NCBI RefSeq assembly: GCF_031755915.1
Contig: NC_083386.1
Span: forward strand, 7,812,001 to 7,876,000
DNA from: Ziziphus jujuba
Taxonomy: Eukaryota > Streptophyta > Magnoliopsida > Rosales > Rhamnaceae
Length of the DNA stretch: 64,000 nt
Direction of reading: 5' to 3'
Below, in pieces: positions 30,520-44,202 of the stretch. The notes beneath the pieces were generated by a model. That model was given only the letters and a program-made list of their open reading frames with translations. It was not told where the DNA came from and did no database searches. The position numbers were made by a program, and so were the translations under genes. Every line of letters starts with the position of its first letter. Position 1 is the stretch's first letter.

Positions 30520-33449
30520 GGTTGAAAGATTATACGTTGACAACAGTACTGGATTCGTTAATATCATATTGGTAGAGGCAGAATTGGGTTTCACTCTGCT
30601 GCTTGTACATGGCCAATTTATAAAAGAATAGTATAGTTTCCGTCAGCCAAAGGACTAAGGACTAAGTTTTATTTATTTATTTATAGTCAGTCAGAAATCA
30701 ATCGGGGCAAAATAATTTATAATATAAATGGAAAGAGAGTAAACCTGTTTGGTATGATTTATTGTTTTTAGCTAAAAACATTTATGATTGTCATAAGCTC
30801 TTTTAGAGTGTTTGGCCATGGGACAATAAATACTTGTAGACTAAAAATTTTTTTTTAAATAAAAATAAAAAGGTTAAAATTTTAAACTTTTTCAAAGACA
30901 AACTTTATTTTAAAAATGCATGAAAAAATTTAAAAAAAAGAAAAGAAAAGAAACAATAAAGCATGTTCTGAACTAGTAACCAAACATCCATTAGCTTATT
31001 TTTATATAAGCTCTACAATCAACAACTCTTTTTATATGAACTGTACTAAACTGATCTTAAAGCTATCATTTAAACAAATAGGTAGCACTGAGTAAAATAA
31101 GTCTCTTTTGCAATTAAAAAAGATAGTTGTTGGTGTTTATATTTCGAATTATAATTTATTTCGTGTTTATGCTTTTTCTTCCATTTTAAATTTATAATTA
31201 ATTGAGATAATTATCATTAATTAACATATCATTATAGTAAATAAACTATGTAATTTAAAAAAAAAAAAAAAAACCAAATACGTACATTAACAAACTGCAC
31301 TTAAATTAATAATGAAATTTTTTGTATTTCTCACATTCTCTTCTTTTCCATCTTCTTATTCTGAAAACTTCTTCACTGGCCATATCTTTTGTTGTTTTGC
31401 TGTTGCGTAGGATGTTATACACTAGAGTCCTGCTGTGTCAAGCATATAGTATGTGGACCTTTTAATTATTTACCGTAGCAAAATTGTAAAATGAAACCTT
31501 TTAATTACTACCTAAGCGCACAATGTCGTTGGGATTTAAAAAAAAAAAAATAAATAAAAAGCAATTTAAAAAAAATAAAACGTTAGAATTCAGAAAAATA
31601 ATTAAGGAGGCAATTTTTTTTTCTTAAATCTTTTTGAAAGGAAAAATAAATTAACATCCTTGACTCCTCGTATTGCTTTCCGACTTTTCAATGATTTTCT
31701 AAAATTTTCCTCCAAAAAAAAAAAAAAATTGAAAGAAAATAAAAAAGATTAATAAATGTTTTCCATAATTAATTTCAAATTCCATAAGAACGAAAAATGC
31801 AAGCTGTCATGAGAGGAACATTTTTTTTTTTTTTTTCCCCTCGTGTGGATTGAAAATCTTTTGCAGAAATTCGTACTTATCCTTTTGGTCCCTACCATCA
31901 GCGAATTTTAGTAGAGTTTTGGAGTTTGTTTGTTATTGGTTTAATCCCCTCCAAAAATCTTGATTAATATATCCTTTCTAATCATTTGAACATGGCATTA
32001 TTCTCAACGTTGTAATTGGCCATTAAATTAATTAAGGCAGATACTAGAAGATTATATGAAGTTTGCACCCTATACTCTTTCTTTATATTATATATATTCT
32101 CGAACCTTTTTCATTTATTTATTTTTTTCTTGAATTCAACAGTTTGTATTACAAAAATTAAGGTAGTTGTCCAGTCAAAGTTTGTCACTGGATCTCATGT
32201 TTCTCGAGTTAATATTGCAGCATTCTACAACCAACCATATCAATAAGAACAATGAGAGTAGTATTATAACACTGCTGGCACTTTCTTTCGTTCTTTCCCT
32301 TTCTTAAACTTCAAAAATTCATTACAAAATTAAGATAGTTATCCGATGAAAGTATTTCTCTGGTTCAAGTTTGTGGAGTTAACTCTTCAGCCGATCAAAT
32401 CCAAACCAGATAAAAGAGATCATGTATTTACGATGAAACGATTCATCGGGCCTGGCAAACACCCAGCCTTTCCTTCGCGTTTTGTTTGAGCCTTTGAGGT
32501 GATCATGGTAGCTGACATATTAGCCATACCCAACCAATGGGATTCAACTTTAGTATGAGAAGGTTACGATAATGATGTCAAGTCTTTGTTTTAACCATAT
32601 ATTTTCTTTATTTTAAAATATTTATATGCTGAACTTTTTAATGTTAGGTATTGTTTAATAACATGATTGGTTTATCATTTTTTATTTTTCTCTAATTAAT
32701 TAGTAGTATTTATGTTAAATGTTAATGAGTAGTAGTTATAATTTATTAAACATGTACGTTAGTAATAAAGTTAAGAAAAAAAAACATAAATATAAAATTA
32801 AATTAAATAAATTATAACTATTATTAGTGAATAGAAGTTCCCATTCAAAAATTCTATATTTTAATAAGATTCAATATTTTAATATTGTCTTATTAGATCT
32901 GACTTTTCCTTTCTACCTCCACCTGTTAAACTTTTTGTTGTCCCTTCTCGTACAAATTCAGGTTTCAAATTATTTTCTAATTCATGTCAATTTGTTATTA
33001 TTATTTTCCAGTCCAGTGAATACTCAACAAAGACTAGCATTAATTATATAGCCCTTTCTCAGATTTTACACAACTGTTGAAAGCCTAGGACTTAAAATTG
33101 AAATTGATAACAAAGCCAGAACTATTGGCGAAACATCATAATTTGACCGATTGCAACATATGAAGATGTAGGAAAAGGTCTATCTTCGCTCTAAGCTAAT
33201 GGAGAATCCATTTTTCACTAAATTTAATGGAGAAAGGTTTCGTTATCTGTTCCAATGGAATGCTTAGAACCTAAGGCAATGGAATTCAACAGAGGAATTG
33301 AATTTGTTCAAGGAAAAATAAAAAGGAGAAGACGAATAAAGGGTATAAAATGATGGTGGCATGGGGAGGAAGACAACTTCTTTTCACGCCGATGAAGAAC
33401 CACTGGCGACGTTGGAAAAAATTAAGTTGAGTGAGAAAGAAAAAAAAAA

Positions 33450-33485
<36 letters not shown>

Positions 33486-33786
33486 AAGGCATGTGAGGTT
33501 TTTAAATAAATTTAATCTTCACGATTGATTAGATCCAATAGTATAATAGAATCTTGAATTTTATTAAAATATAAGATTTTTTAATAAAAATTTCTCTGTA
33601 TTAACTAATTCTTGATATAAATAAATCATATATAATTAAATAAAATAAATAGAAAATAAAAGTTTATAATGTTATTAAATTATACCTAAGTGTTTTTTAT
33701 GAATATTTTTTTAGTTTCTAAATAAAATAATAAATTAAGTACTTTTCAAAATATTTATGATGAAGAAGCTTTTGATTGAAATATTC
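30520..33786. other. AT-rich intergenic DNA
   Basis: No recognisable coding or RNA gene. Contains several A/T homopolymers and a (TA)n tract near 33450-33485. Short tttggcc/ccaaac strings near 30750-31000 hint at small inverted-repeat elements but no clean ends were found. Confidence 0.5.
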
Positions 33787-34646
33787 GGCCTGTTTGGTGT
33801 GTCTAACAAGTTGGGACAGGACATTTACCTTTCATAAGATAACTTGTCACATGGAAAATAAATGGTTTGAAAATTGGAATTCCGGCTTTTGTTATTGGGT
33901 GGAATCATTGGTTTCATTTTATCTTGCCGCATATACCAAATTTACTATCTAAATCTTTGATATCAAGTGATATGGCAGTTTATTAATAATTGATAAATTA
34001 ATAATGCTCGAAAGATAAGTCAAATGAAGTAACATTTGTGATATGGAGGTAACAATGCCGTTTAATAGTAAGAATATTTCGAATTGTCAATGTAAATTGT
34101 TTTTTATGTTGATTAAGTAATATAAATGAGTAATTAATTTTAAAATTATTTTTTCATAGTAATATATACAAAAGTTACTTATGATTTTTTGGTAAAATTA
34201 AAAGTTATGATTTTATCAAAAAGTTATTTACGATTATTAATTGATTATATATTTTGTTAACTTTTTTTTTTTTATCATTTTTTTAGAAAGAATTGACTTT
34301 TAATAAAAATTTTATTTTTAAAAAAATCTTACAATATTTAACATAGCATTTAGAAGAAAATATATATTCATCCTAATAATTTATAAAACATATTAGTTTA
34401 AATTTATTATAGATATTAGAAAGCAATTTTATAAACAATAGTGTTCAAGTATCCATATTACGTACATGGTATATGCATATATTGCCATATCATTTGATAA
34501 AAAATTTTTAGTGAATATTTTCATAATTTTAACATTATTATTTGACAGTTTAAATCATTAGATATCAAATATTAAAATTTTTTTTTGTCATCTTCCGTTA
34601 CCATTATTTTTTTTCCTCTGTTTTATTTATTTTTTTACTTGCCTTA

Positions 34647-34692
<46 letters not shown>

Positions 34693-35334
34693 CTCTCAGT
34701 TTCTTCTTTCTGTTTCTTTTATCCTCCATTATCTTTTTGTTTTTATCTTACAGTTTTGTTGGTTTTTTTTTTAATTTTTTTATTTTTAATTTTTATATTT
34801 TTTTTATTCCTTATTTTCCCGTTTCCGTTTTCCCCTTTTTTGCCCTCCTCAATTTCAGTTGCTTTTTTTTCCCCCCCTTTTTTGTTTTCTATATTCAACT
34901 TTTTTCTTTTAATATTTGTTTCCTCCTCCATAATTATTTTTTTTTATCCTTTATCTTTCTTTGCATTTATTTTTTTTCCTTGTTTATTTGTATTTGTTAT
35001 TATTTGTTTATATTTTTTTTTGTCTTAGCAAGTAAATTAACAATTGTGGGAATTAACATTAATATACTATAATAAGGATTAAATGAACAATTTTTGGAAA
35101 AAAATTATAGATAAAAAGCTTAACAAATTGAGATCATTTTGCTTAATTTAAATATTAGTAAACAATATCATAAACTTAATTTAAATTATTTATTTTATTT
35201 ATTTAATATAAAAATTAGCCAAATCCATTGACACCAAATATTGAACTGGATTAATTTTTATAATGTCCTATTCAATTCCAATCTAATATTAGTTAAAAAT
35301 ACAGTCCAGTCCTACTCTACGTGCCAAATGGACC
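33787..35334. mobile_element. Possible decayed terminal-inverted-repeat element
   Basis: The left end ggcctgtttggtgtgt and the inverse of the right end, ggtccatttggcacgt, agree at 10 of 16 positions. All six differences are transitions, as expected from decay of methylated DNA. Similarity continues weakly inward (gggacaggac against aggactggac). No clear target-site duplication or transposase was seen, so the call is tentative. Confidence 0.3.
34647..35030 (+). repeat. Long T tract and T-rich stretch
   Basis: An uninterrupted T run of about 40 bases (about 34649-34690) is followed by about 340 bp that is overwhelmingly T/C on the plus strand. The ORFs that fall here are low-complexity Phe/Ile/Leu strings and are not genes. 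Confidence 0.9.
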
Positions 35335-35492
35335 TTTCATGTACTTTACACTGTGGAATAAAGCAGGAACAAATGTTCAACTAGCTAGTCAAGTTCCATG
35401 GAATAAGAAGAAAATTCAAACGGGCAAAATTTTTAAAATCGAATAAATGGAGAAATCCAAAAAGTCCTTTTGAGGGTGCGGTGGGTTTGTCC

Positions 35493-35692
35493 TAACAAGG
35501 ACACATGATTGTTGAGGTCTCTTTTGTACTTATCAGATGTTATAACTGTTATGTAATTATCATTATCACTTGTATATAGGACATTAGCTTTTATAGTCTA
35601 TCCGGTTTATCTCTTGTATACTCTGCTATATAACTATTCACATAGTCAATGAATAAAATGTAGAACTTTCTCTTTACTTATCACTATCTCAA
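35493..35692 (+). repeat. Copia 2, 5' LTR
   Basis: 200 bp from taacaaggacac to ctatctcaa, matching 44203-44405 with scattered differences. It contains ttgtatactctgctatataa as a likely TATA region and gaataaaatgtag near its end. Confidence 0.85.
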
Positions 35693-35705
35693 TGGTGTCA
35701 AAGCC
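35693..35705 (+). other. Copia 2 primer-binding site
   Basis: tggtgtcaaagcc directly after the LTR, a variant of the tggtatcaaagcc type Met-tRNA primer site seen in Copia elements. Confidence 0.75.
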
Positions 35706-36289
35706 TCTCATACTCAAAAGAGGTTTTTTTTTTCCTTTTCTCTTTCTCATCCTCATCATGTCGATTGACTCCACATCTATCTTAAAACACACTTCTGTCA
35801 ATCCTCTCACTGTTACTACTAAACCACTTTTTACAAACTGAAATCTTGTGGTGATTAATGTCAGGACCGGTCCAAAATTTCTTCCCGGAACCCTAGACAA
35901 ATCCTGATTCCAAGGAGACCTTACTGAACCGTCCTATGAAAAATCCGGTAGCATCTGCCCTAAGGGTAAAACATGCCCAAAATTTACCTGCCCGATAATG
36001 CAGTTCTATATATTACCATCTTATTCCTCTCACCTTACTACAAATAAGTTCCACAAATAGCAGTACTTCGATAACAAATTACATATAAAATATATATATA
36101 CAACGAAAATAATTTACTAAGTAAGCAACCAAAATATACCATCATAGGTTCATGACCGCTCACACCACCCACTTAGTGCTGCAAATCTCACATACATTTC
36201 ACATCGTTTTAAAAATATACTAATGTGTAATATAGAAGAAAAATAAATTAACCACTATATCAACAATAATAATAATACCAACCATTTAA

Positions 36290-36475
36290 TGCTAATAATG
36301 ACATTAATATAACTCGTTCGAGGCTATCGACAGTCATCCCACATGTCCAAAGGCTATCATATAACCATACCTATCCAAGGGCTGTCATACTCGCCCGATG
36401 GCTATCACTTGTCCGAGGACTATTATGCTTGCCCGATGACCATATTTCTCATCCGTTGGTTGTGATACTTGTTCA
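36290..36475. repeat. Short imperfect repeats around cgatggctatc
   Basis: Within solo LTR A a series of about 25-30 bp imperfect units (gaggctatcgacagtc, aaggctatcatataac, agggctgtcatactcg, cgatggctatcacttg) follow one another. The array LTRs and the other solo LTRs do not show this block. Confidence 0.55.
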
Positions 36476-37749
36476 ACGCTACAGTATGAAAATCACGATA
36501 ATAATAATAAAATAAAAATAAAAATAAAAATAAATAATGACAATAAAAATAATAATAATAATGATGATGATGATGATGATGATGATAATATTAATAATAA
36601 TGAAAATAATTGTAAACATAATTTTGATAAATAATAATTGTACTATTAATAATGAGAATAATATTAATAATAGTAATGACAATAAAAGTAATTAACTATA
36701 ATGTTAGAAAATCAGATTATGAATAGATAGAATAGTACGAGGTCAAATAATATTTTAAATTCAAAATATATTATGAAATATGTACTCGTATCAGGGGTAC
36801 AAACGATATCCTCCAACATGCTGTGCAATCCATGCTTCTAGCTGTCATCGGCACCCTGCTACCAATATAGTCCGAGATGGTTGCCTAGATTAGCCGTCTA
36901 ATCCCTTGAACTCATAGGCAACATAGCTACGAAGCTAGCTCTTCATGGACCACATCGGATCGCTGTCCCCATACAGTGTGATCCATACAAATATAAAATA
37001 TATATATTTATAAAAGATACTTGATGCACATACTATATACCAATTGTGTCCTACGGTGCCCAGCATCCCAAAACACCGTCTGACGGGGAGGTTAAAGAGA
37101 GAAACCGACATACGGTCGCGTGGCGTCCCACCGCGCCACTGCTTAAACCGTCATCCTGACCATGGAAGGGGGCGGCTATGGCCAATATCAAACTTGCCTG
37201 CCCTCGTTCCGATGGCAACTCACAGGAGACATTACAACCTATGTGCTAATCACATCCACATTTACCTGTGCGCTAATCACATCCACAACTACAGAACATC
37301 GGTATGTGTATGGTGCATCGAAAACCGATAAAAATATTTTATAATATTATAAAATATAGAATTTTGACAAAATATAATCAAATCTACACCCTTACTAGTT
37401 TCATAAAATTTCATGCTCTCTTGTAATCCATCATCAAATACATCAGATTAAATATTTCAATTCCTATCACCAGAATACCAAGTCCTAGCATACAAAATTA
37501 TTAAACGCATAAATACATTTTACATATCTTTTAATTAGATATTTCCTTCAAATCCATAAAATTGATTTACACCAAATTAATAATAAAAGATGCATAAAAA
37601 TTCATACGGAATTTAAATCACATAACGCATTATTTACATATTAAAATCTCAACATTTAAATCAACAATAGATTTAGTAAATATTAAACCATAATCTCATA
37701 AAATTAATCTCTTCCACAACAATTCAATTTCATAAATAATTAAATAATT

Positions 37750-37751
<2 letters not shown>

Positions 37752-37807
<56 letters not shown>
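37752..37807. repeat. (CA)n(TA)n microsatellite
   Basis: About 18 CA units run straight into about 10 TA units inside solo LTR A. Confidence 0.95.
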
Positions 37808-39857
37808 TATCCCAGTAATTTAATATAATTAATTCCTTAACCTACAAATCAATTCATACTAAATATGGTTCAAACCACATTTATTCAATTCAGCACAATT
37901 TGACATCTACAATATAAATAATAATTATTTAAATATTAAATAGACATTTTTCAGACTATCCTATTAAAATAATAATATTTTATTCAAAAATTGCATCTTT
38001 CAAAATACTCTACCATAATTTGCAAATGAGATACCAATAGAAAGCTAAAGAGGCGAGAAATACGTTACCAACTTCCGTTGGGCTCAAATCGACCGGCAGT
38101 GATCGAAAAATGGAAGGAAAGTTTCGATCAAAGTTCAACATATCATATCTATCAAACAACAAGGAATTGAGCTGAATGGACCTCAAAATTGAGCTCAGAG
38201 GGTCCGAAAATATTAGAAAGGAGTATCAATTTGACCGGGTGATAATCGGATCGCCGGAAAAACCAAATTTATCGTCGCCAATGATGGAGGCCCGATTTGG
38301 GTGCGTCACCGGCCGACTGGCTGCCAAATTTGGTGGCCAAGCTCACCGACAACTTGGATTCACCGGTGTCGGCACGTGTCTCTTAATGGTGGCTAGAAAA
38401 ATTTAAATAGGTAGTGACAGAGAGGTTCGGCGAAGGGGAAGGAAGAAGAAGAAAGAAGAAAGAAGGAGGGGCCCCTGTGCTGTTTTCCCACGTGAGGAAA
38501 GAAAGAAAAATAAAGAAAAAGGAAAAAAAAAAGAGAATTAAAAATAAATAAATAAATAATATTAAAATAATAAAATTTTATCATAATAATATAATATATA
38601 AAATAATAACAAAAATAATATAATATAACATTTACTTGTGGCTGACATGTGACATTTTCTCATTGTGACACATGGTACCATTAACTAAGTTATATGTGGC
38701 ATATACTGTTCACATATTTAAAAATAATATTAAAATAATACGGTATTTGAAAAACTTTGCAGGTCCATAATTTTAAAACCACATGTCCTAATCGGACGTG
38801 CCACTAGTTTACAAACTTGTATCGACGAGTACTTCACAACCATGTATGAGTTAAAACTCAATTTCACAAAAATAAAAAGTCAACTCGGGCACCCTCGGAC
38901 AGTTCGGACATCAACTTGTTTTGCTCATAACTTTCAAACCATAGCTCCATTTTCGACGTGCTACTAATCTACGGACTCGTGTCGATGAGTACTTCATAAT
39001 GGTGCATCAATCAACCTAGAATTCTTATTGAGTCAAAAAGTCAAAGTTTAACTCTTCTTGGTCAACGACGATCAAACCCAGTCAACCTTGGTCAACATGA
39101 GAAAATTCCAGCGTACTTCGGGACGGGGTGTTACATTAATGTTGCCACTCAAGCTCCATTAAAGTTGATAGAAACTACTTACTTTCCCTAGAAAAAGCAA
39201 TTCAATGCTTTATTAGTAGGATACGATCTTTATGGGTTCATTGATGGAACATTACCATGTCCATCACCAATCGTATCTGATTCCACTAGTTCTCCAAATC
39301 CTGACTATACATTCTGGGTTCTTCAGGATTCTCTCCTTCTCAGTGCCATTTTGGCATCATTGTCTTCAGATGTTCATCGATTTGTCTCAGATGCTAAAAC
39401 ATCTAGAGAAACATGGCAAAAACTGTCACTCACTTTTGCCAAACCATCCAGACCATGGTTAATGAGACTTCGTGAACGGCTTATTTGTTCACAAGGCACA
39501 CGTACAATCATGGAATACTTACACGATGTCAAAGCCGCTATTGATGAGCTTTCTCTAAATTGGTCAAGCTGTTAGCACCGATGATCTCACTTTATATATC
39601 ATCAACAGGTTATCCACTGATTTCGAAAATATCTCTGCTGCCTTTAAAACCTGAGATACATATATTTCCTTCGAAGAACTCTATGAAAAATTAGTGGAGC
39701 ATGACAACTACAGAAAATGGCTTGCACCAAAATCAAATGATTTCTCCATGACTATCAACACTGTCAGCCAAGCTAACTCATACTTCCAGAAACTTTCATT
39801 CTCGATACAATAATGCTACATCACTTTCTTGAAAACTTGGATTCAACCCAGCTGCTA

Positions 39858-42716
39858 TGACAGGACCCGCCCCGGGAACTTTCCCAGGATCCCCCGGATG
39901 GCCTCGCCTAGTGAAGTCCCACTGGACAATCCCTACAGAATATCCAGTAGAACATCATCTTAAAACGTGGACAACAAACATAAGCGATAACAATAATACC
40001 TCAATATGTATATAAAAAAAAAGAAATAAATCCACAATAGCGTAAAGTCTACAACCGGCCTATTGTACTATAGGCCATAACTACACGCATAAGTACCATG
40101 GTCTCTACTGAGTCCTATATTTAAAATCAGAGCATTCTAAGAGTATCAACGAAGTCCAGGAGTATAAATAAGTAATAAATAAATCCAAAAGATAACAGTA
40201 GATAAAGGAAAGATAAATACGGCTGCTGTTGTGGAAGGAACAAAATGATAAGCTGTTCGCGAGGTAGACTGCTACTAGCTGCTGGGCCTAGGGGAACGAA
40301 TTTAAAACAATAAAACGTGAGATAAAGAAATCTCATGAGTAGCATAGTATAATAGAAAAATAATAATTTATTTCTGAAAAATCTTTCTCTCGAGACCTCT
40401 CGTTCCACTCGTTTGAAAAGTTCCCCATTTAAAGATCATTTCACAAAACCCAAACTTGTATCCCAATTTACTATATCATAAAACCGATGCTCAAATATAA
40501 AATAAACGATCATTATAATATTATAAAATATCTCAAATCAAGATATAAATATTTGAGTATAAAATATAATAAATACAGTTCCACCAAATAAATATGAAAA
40601 TGCAGAAATCACCACAATGTTTGTAAATCAACAATATGTTCAAACGTACACAATGTACCAAGCTATGTACCAATCTGTAACCCGTGGAAGACACCCATCT
40701 CACGACTCTCAATATACGAAAGGTGTCGTGGAAATATCAATTAACCGTTGGGACGTACCCAACCTCACTGTTCGTGGCAATAATAAACCGTTGGATCACG
40801 GTACCGTGGTAATAATAATAAACCATCGGATAAACCCGACCTCACAGTCCGTGGTAATAATAGATAATCGTTGGATGAAACCAACCTCACAGCACCGTGG
40901 TAAACCCAGCGCGCTGTAATATAATACTAAACTAAACTCTGGTACTATACGGTACATCAATTTAAAATAACCGATACAGTATCTTACCGTATCATAAATC
41001 ATAATTTAATATTCACGCTCAACCGCTTGTCTAAATATTTCAAAAAAAACTTCAAATCATGATTTCTTACTAAAATAAGAAAATACCACAGTGAAATATA
41101 TTCACTATAAATTGATTTTAAGCATCTAAAAATTTATAAAATATTTGAACATGCTTAAAATCATATAATATTCAATATGCCTTCTCAAATATATTAATTT
41201 CCAAAGTGATTTAAAACCTCAATTCAAATACCAAAATATTTAAATACCACAAGTTCATTCATGAACTCATTAGAATTGCCAAATATTTAAAATATTGACA
41301 AAAGTCATATAAAATGATAACACATATATGTAAAAGCAGATCCTCATGCATCCATAGAATAAACATTCAAATCAAATGATAGGTATAAGTAAAATACTCA
41401 AACGACATATATATATTATACTATATACCTAAAACATTTTTAAAACTAATAACCACTCACAATACTGTAGATGCTCAAGCCTGCTCCTCTACAGGATCGC
41501 CTCTAGGCTTAATTCGAGTGCCTGTAATATAATAAAATATTTTTCAGGCTCCAAATAACTAAATCAGAGACACTTGTATAGCCCAAATGTCTCAAAATGA
41601 TTTACAATACTACAAAATTGCATAAATTGGACATCGGACAGTCCAATTATACCGCGTGTCCTTAGGATCCGGTACCTAAAATTGGAAATTTTCATCCGAA
41701 GCCTAATATTTCGAAATCGAACCACCTAATGGGTCCTAATAATATCCAATTTCACTAATTCAACTCCAATTTTAACTACTTTGACCCATTTGTCCAAACA
41801 CAGTCCCCAACTTATCCGAAAATTAACTAATTGACCTAAAAATGGAAAAATTATCAAACGACCTCCAAAATTAACAAAATTTATATTGACGGAAAGCCCA
41901 AGAGACAAGGAACCTACAGTACACTCACCTTGGTCCAAAGTTTCCTTTGGTGGCCAAAAAACACTGTTGAAGCATCGATTGAATTTCCCGTTGTCGGATC
42001 TTTCAAACGGTGAGGAATCTGGACAAAATAACCATGGAAATGAGCTCATAGGGGTAAAAAATAGTGGAAAAGGTGCATGGGTTGGCCTGAAACGGCCAAG
42101 AAATGAGAAAATCCGACAACCCACCCCGCCGGTTGCCACGGACTTCGCCGGCTAGATCTGGATGCGTCTGGCCGCTTCTTGCCGTGAAATTTCATGGCTG
42201 AGCTCGCCTTCAAGTGACCTTTCTAGTTGGTTGGTGCGTGTAAGTGGTGGTTGGCTGGAAATGAGCAAACTGGCGGTGACCCAATTCGATGGTAAACGGG
42301 TCGAAACGACCTAGTTCGGACCCACGGGTCTGAGGAGAGAATTTCTTGGGTTTTGGGGAAAAAATGAGTATTTTGGGCTTTGTTTCCTATTTGACACACT
42401 TATCTAGGTTTATATAAAGCCTTGGGTCACTAACAGACAAAAACTAGATACTGGCTTGGACACTGATTTAAAACTTATGCTTAAAACTTCTCAAAACCAT
42501 AACTTTTTATCCGTAACTCAGAATTTGGCGTGCCGCCAGTCTATAAACTTGTATCGATGAGATCTACATAATGGTACCTCAGTCCAACCAAAAATACTGG
42601 CTATTGAAAAAGTCAACTTGAACCCATATATTGTTTACTTGATCAAACTTGGTCAAACATAGTCAATTTGGTCAAACTTGTTTAATCATATATATTTTTT
42701 GGTACAGGGTGTTACA
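39858..42716 (-). mobile_element. Gypsy solo LTR B in Copia 2
   Basis: 2859 bp. On the plus strand it begins tgacaggacccgcc and ends gggtgttaca, the same termini as the array in inverse. Flanks are tgcta and tgctg (one mismatch), a likely 5-bp duplication. The GC-rich block at 41900-42330 corresponds to the GC-rich block of the array LTRs. It is a different subfamily from LTR A. No internal region is present. Confidence 0.8.
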
Positions 42717-44190
42717 TGCTGCCACTAGTCCAAATACTCACTTGCCCAACTCTTCGAAACCTGGGAATTGGTGCCTCCTTCTTCCTCACAAAATGTGGTT
42801 GCCTGCAAGTGGATTTTTCGAATAAAATGAAACTCAGATGGATCGATGCAACCCTACAAGGTACGTCTTGTTGCCAAAGGTTTCCAATAGCGACCGAGAG
42901 TTGATTATGTTGACACATTTAGTCTAGTTGTCAAGTTGGCTACCATTCGAGTGGTCTTGTATGCTGCACTTTCTCACAACTGGCCTCTTCGACAACTGGA
43001 CATCAACAATGCGTTCCTTCACGGCTCACTATCAGAGGAAGTATACATGTCTCAACCACTAGGATTTATTGACTCAACACATCCTTCCTATATATGTAAA
43101 TTACGAAAGGCTATTTATGGCCTCAAGCAAGCTCCACGGGCTTGGTTCCACACCTTAAAGGAATTTTTTCTATCCTTTGGCTTAATGACACATCACTCTT
43201 TACTTATCACTCTAATGGCTACACAATGTATCTACTGGTACATGTTGATGACATTGTCCTCATCGGCAGTAACTCTCTCATTCTTAACAAGTTTGTCTGT
43301 GCTCTATTTGATCGATTCTCCATTAAGGACCTTGGTTGTCTTCATCATTTTTTTGGGATTGAAGTTACTTCTTCGGCTACAGGTTTGCTTCTATCTCAAC
43401 GACAATATATCCTTGATATTTTAGACAAGGCTAGCATGACAACAGCAAATGATGTTGCCACTCCAATGCCTTCCACGTCTGCTCTGCACCTTGTTGATGG
43501 CACCCCACTAGCTTCGACAACTTAATTCCGATGAATTGTTGGCTACTTACAATATCTGTGTTTGACTCGACCAGATATTGCTTTCTGTGTAAATAAACTC
43601 TCCCAATTTCTGCACCGGCCAACTGATGTTCACTGGACAGCAGCTAAGCGTCTCCTTTGTTATCTTCATCACACAATCTCCCATGGTCTCTTCCTCAAAA
43701 AGAACTTTCCTCTTCAACTATATGCATTTTAGGATGCGGATTGGGCTAGTAATTGTGATGACCACACTTCTACGACTGGTTACATTGCATTTCTTAGCAG
43801 CAACCCAATTTCTTGGTCCTCACGTAAGCAATGCTCAATATCCCATTCTTCCACTGAAGCTGAATATCATGCCGTAGCTCATACAACATCATAACTCTGC
43901 TAGCTTATCTCTCTTCTCAATAAACTACACATCCGGTCTTCCACCATTCCCACCATATACTGTAACAATTTGGGGACTACCTATGTTTGTGCAAACCTAA
44001 AAATTCACTCCAAGATAAAGCATGTCCGCATCGACTTTCACTTTGTTCGTGACAAGGTTCAAGATGGCATCATTCATGTTTCTCATGTCTCTAGCAGTGA
44101 TCAGCTTGCTGATGCCTTCACCAAACCAGTCTCTTAATACACCTTTCAGACTTTCAGACACAAGATTGGTGTCCTCGATGGACGTTCACT
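42717..44190 (+). pseudogene. Copia 2 reverse transcriptase and RNase H
   Basis: Begins just before the RT domain (ACKWIFRIK-like segment with a stop), then [32 protein letters not shown] and [14 protein letters not shown]. After a frameshift near 43185 it gives [12 protein letters not shown] (His in place of the usual Tyr before VDD) and [11 protein letters not shown]. RNase H remnants continue to about 44190 with the terminal segment KIGVLDGRSLL. A stop interrupts it in the final segment after KPVS. Integrase and protease are wholly absent. Confidence 0.8.
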
Positions 44191-44202
44191 CTTGAGGAGG
44201 GA

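Larger units (their letters stand above)
35859..39135 (-). mobile_element. Gypsy solo LTR A in Copia 2 gag
   Basis: 3277 bp. On the minus strand it starts TGTAACACCCCGTCCC and ends TCCTGACA, like the array LTRs. Flanks are attaa (left) and ttaat or, counting one shared base, attaa (right). It is more diverged and AT-rich than the array LTRs. It contains an extra module (36790-36990) that is internal in the array, an AAT/ATG simple-repeat block (36493-36690) and a (CA)n(TA)n microsatellite (37752-37807). No internal region is present, so it is a product of LTR-LTR recombination. Confidence 0.85.
35758..39857 (+). pseudogene. Copia 2 gag, split by a solo LTR
   Basis: Starts at ATG 35758 (MSIDSTSILKHTSVNPLTV), is interrupted at 35858 and resumes after 39135 with VATQAPLKLIETTYFP. 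It then gives FNALLVGYDLYGFIDGT, RETWQKLSLTFAKPSR and IMEYLHDVKAAIDELS, typical of the Copia gag (UBN2) fold. Several stops and a frameshift near 39570 break it. It ends abruptly at 39857, before a zinc knuckle, at the second solo LTR. Confidence 0.8.

Noticed and set aside
30746..30995. Possible small element between ctgtttggtatga and accaaacatcca
   Set aside because: The matching words are short, no duplication was found and similar tttgg words are common in the surrounding DNA.
34737..35072. Open frames of 90-111 codons in the T-rich stretch
   Set aside because: Low-complexity Phe/Leu/Ile strings produced by T runs; no domain or start context.
36479..36682. 67-codon minus-strand Ile-rich frame
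   Set aside because: Produced by the AAT/ATG simple repeat in solo LTR A.
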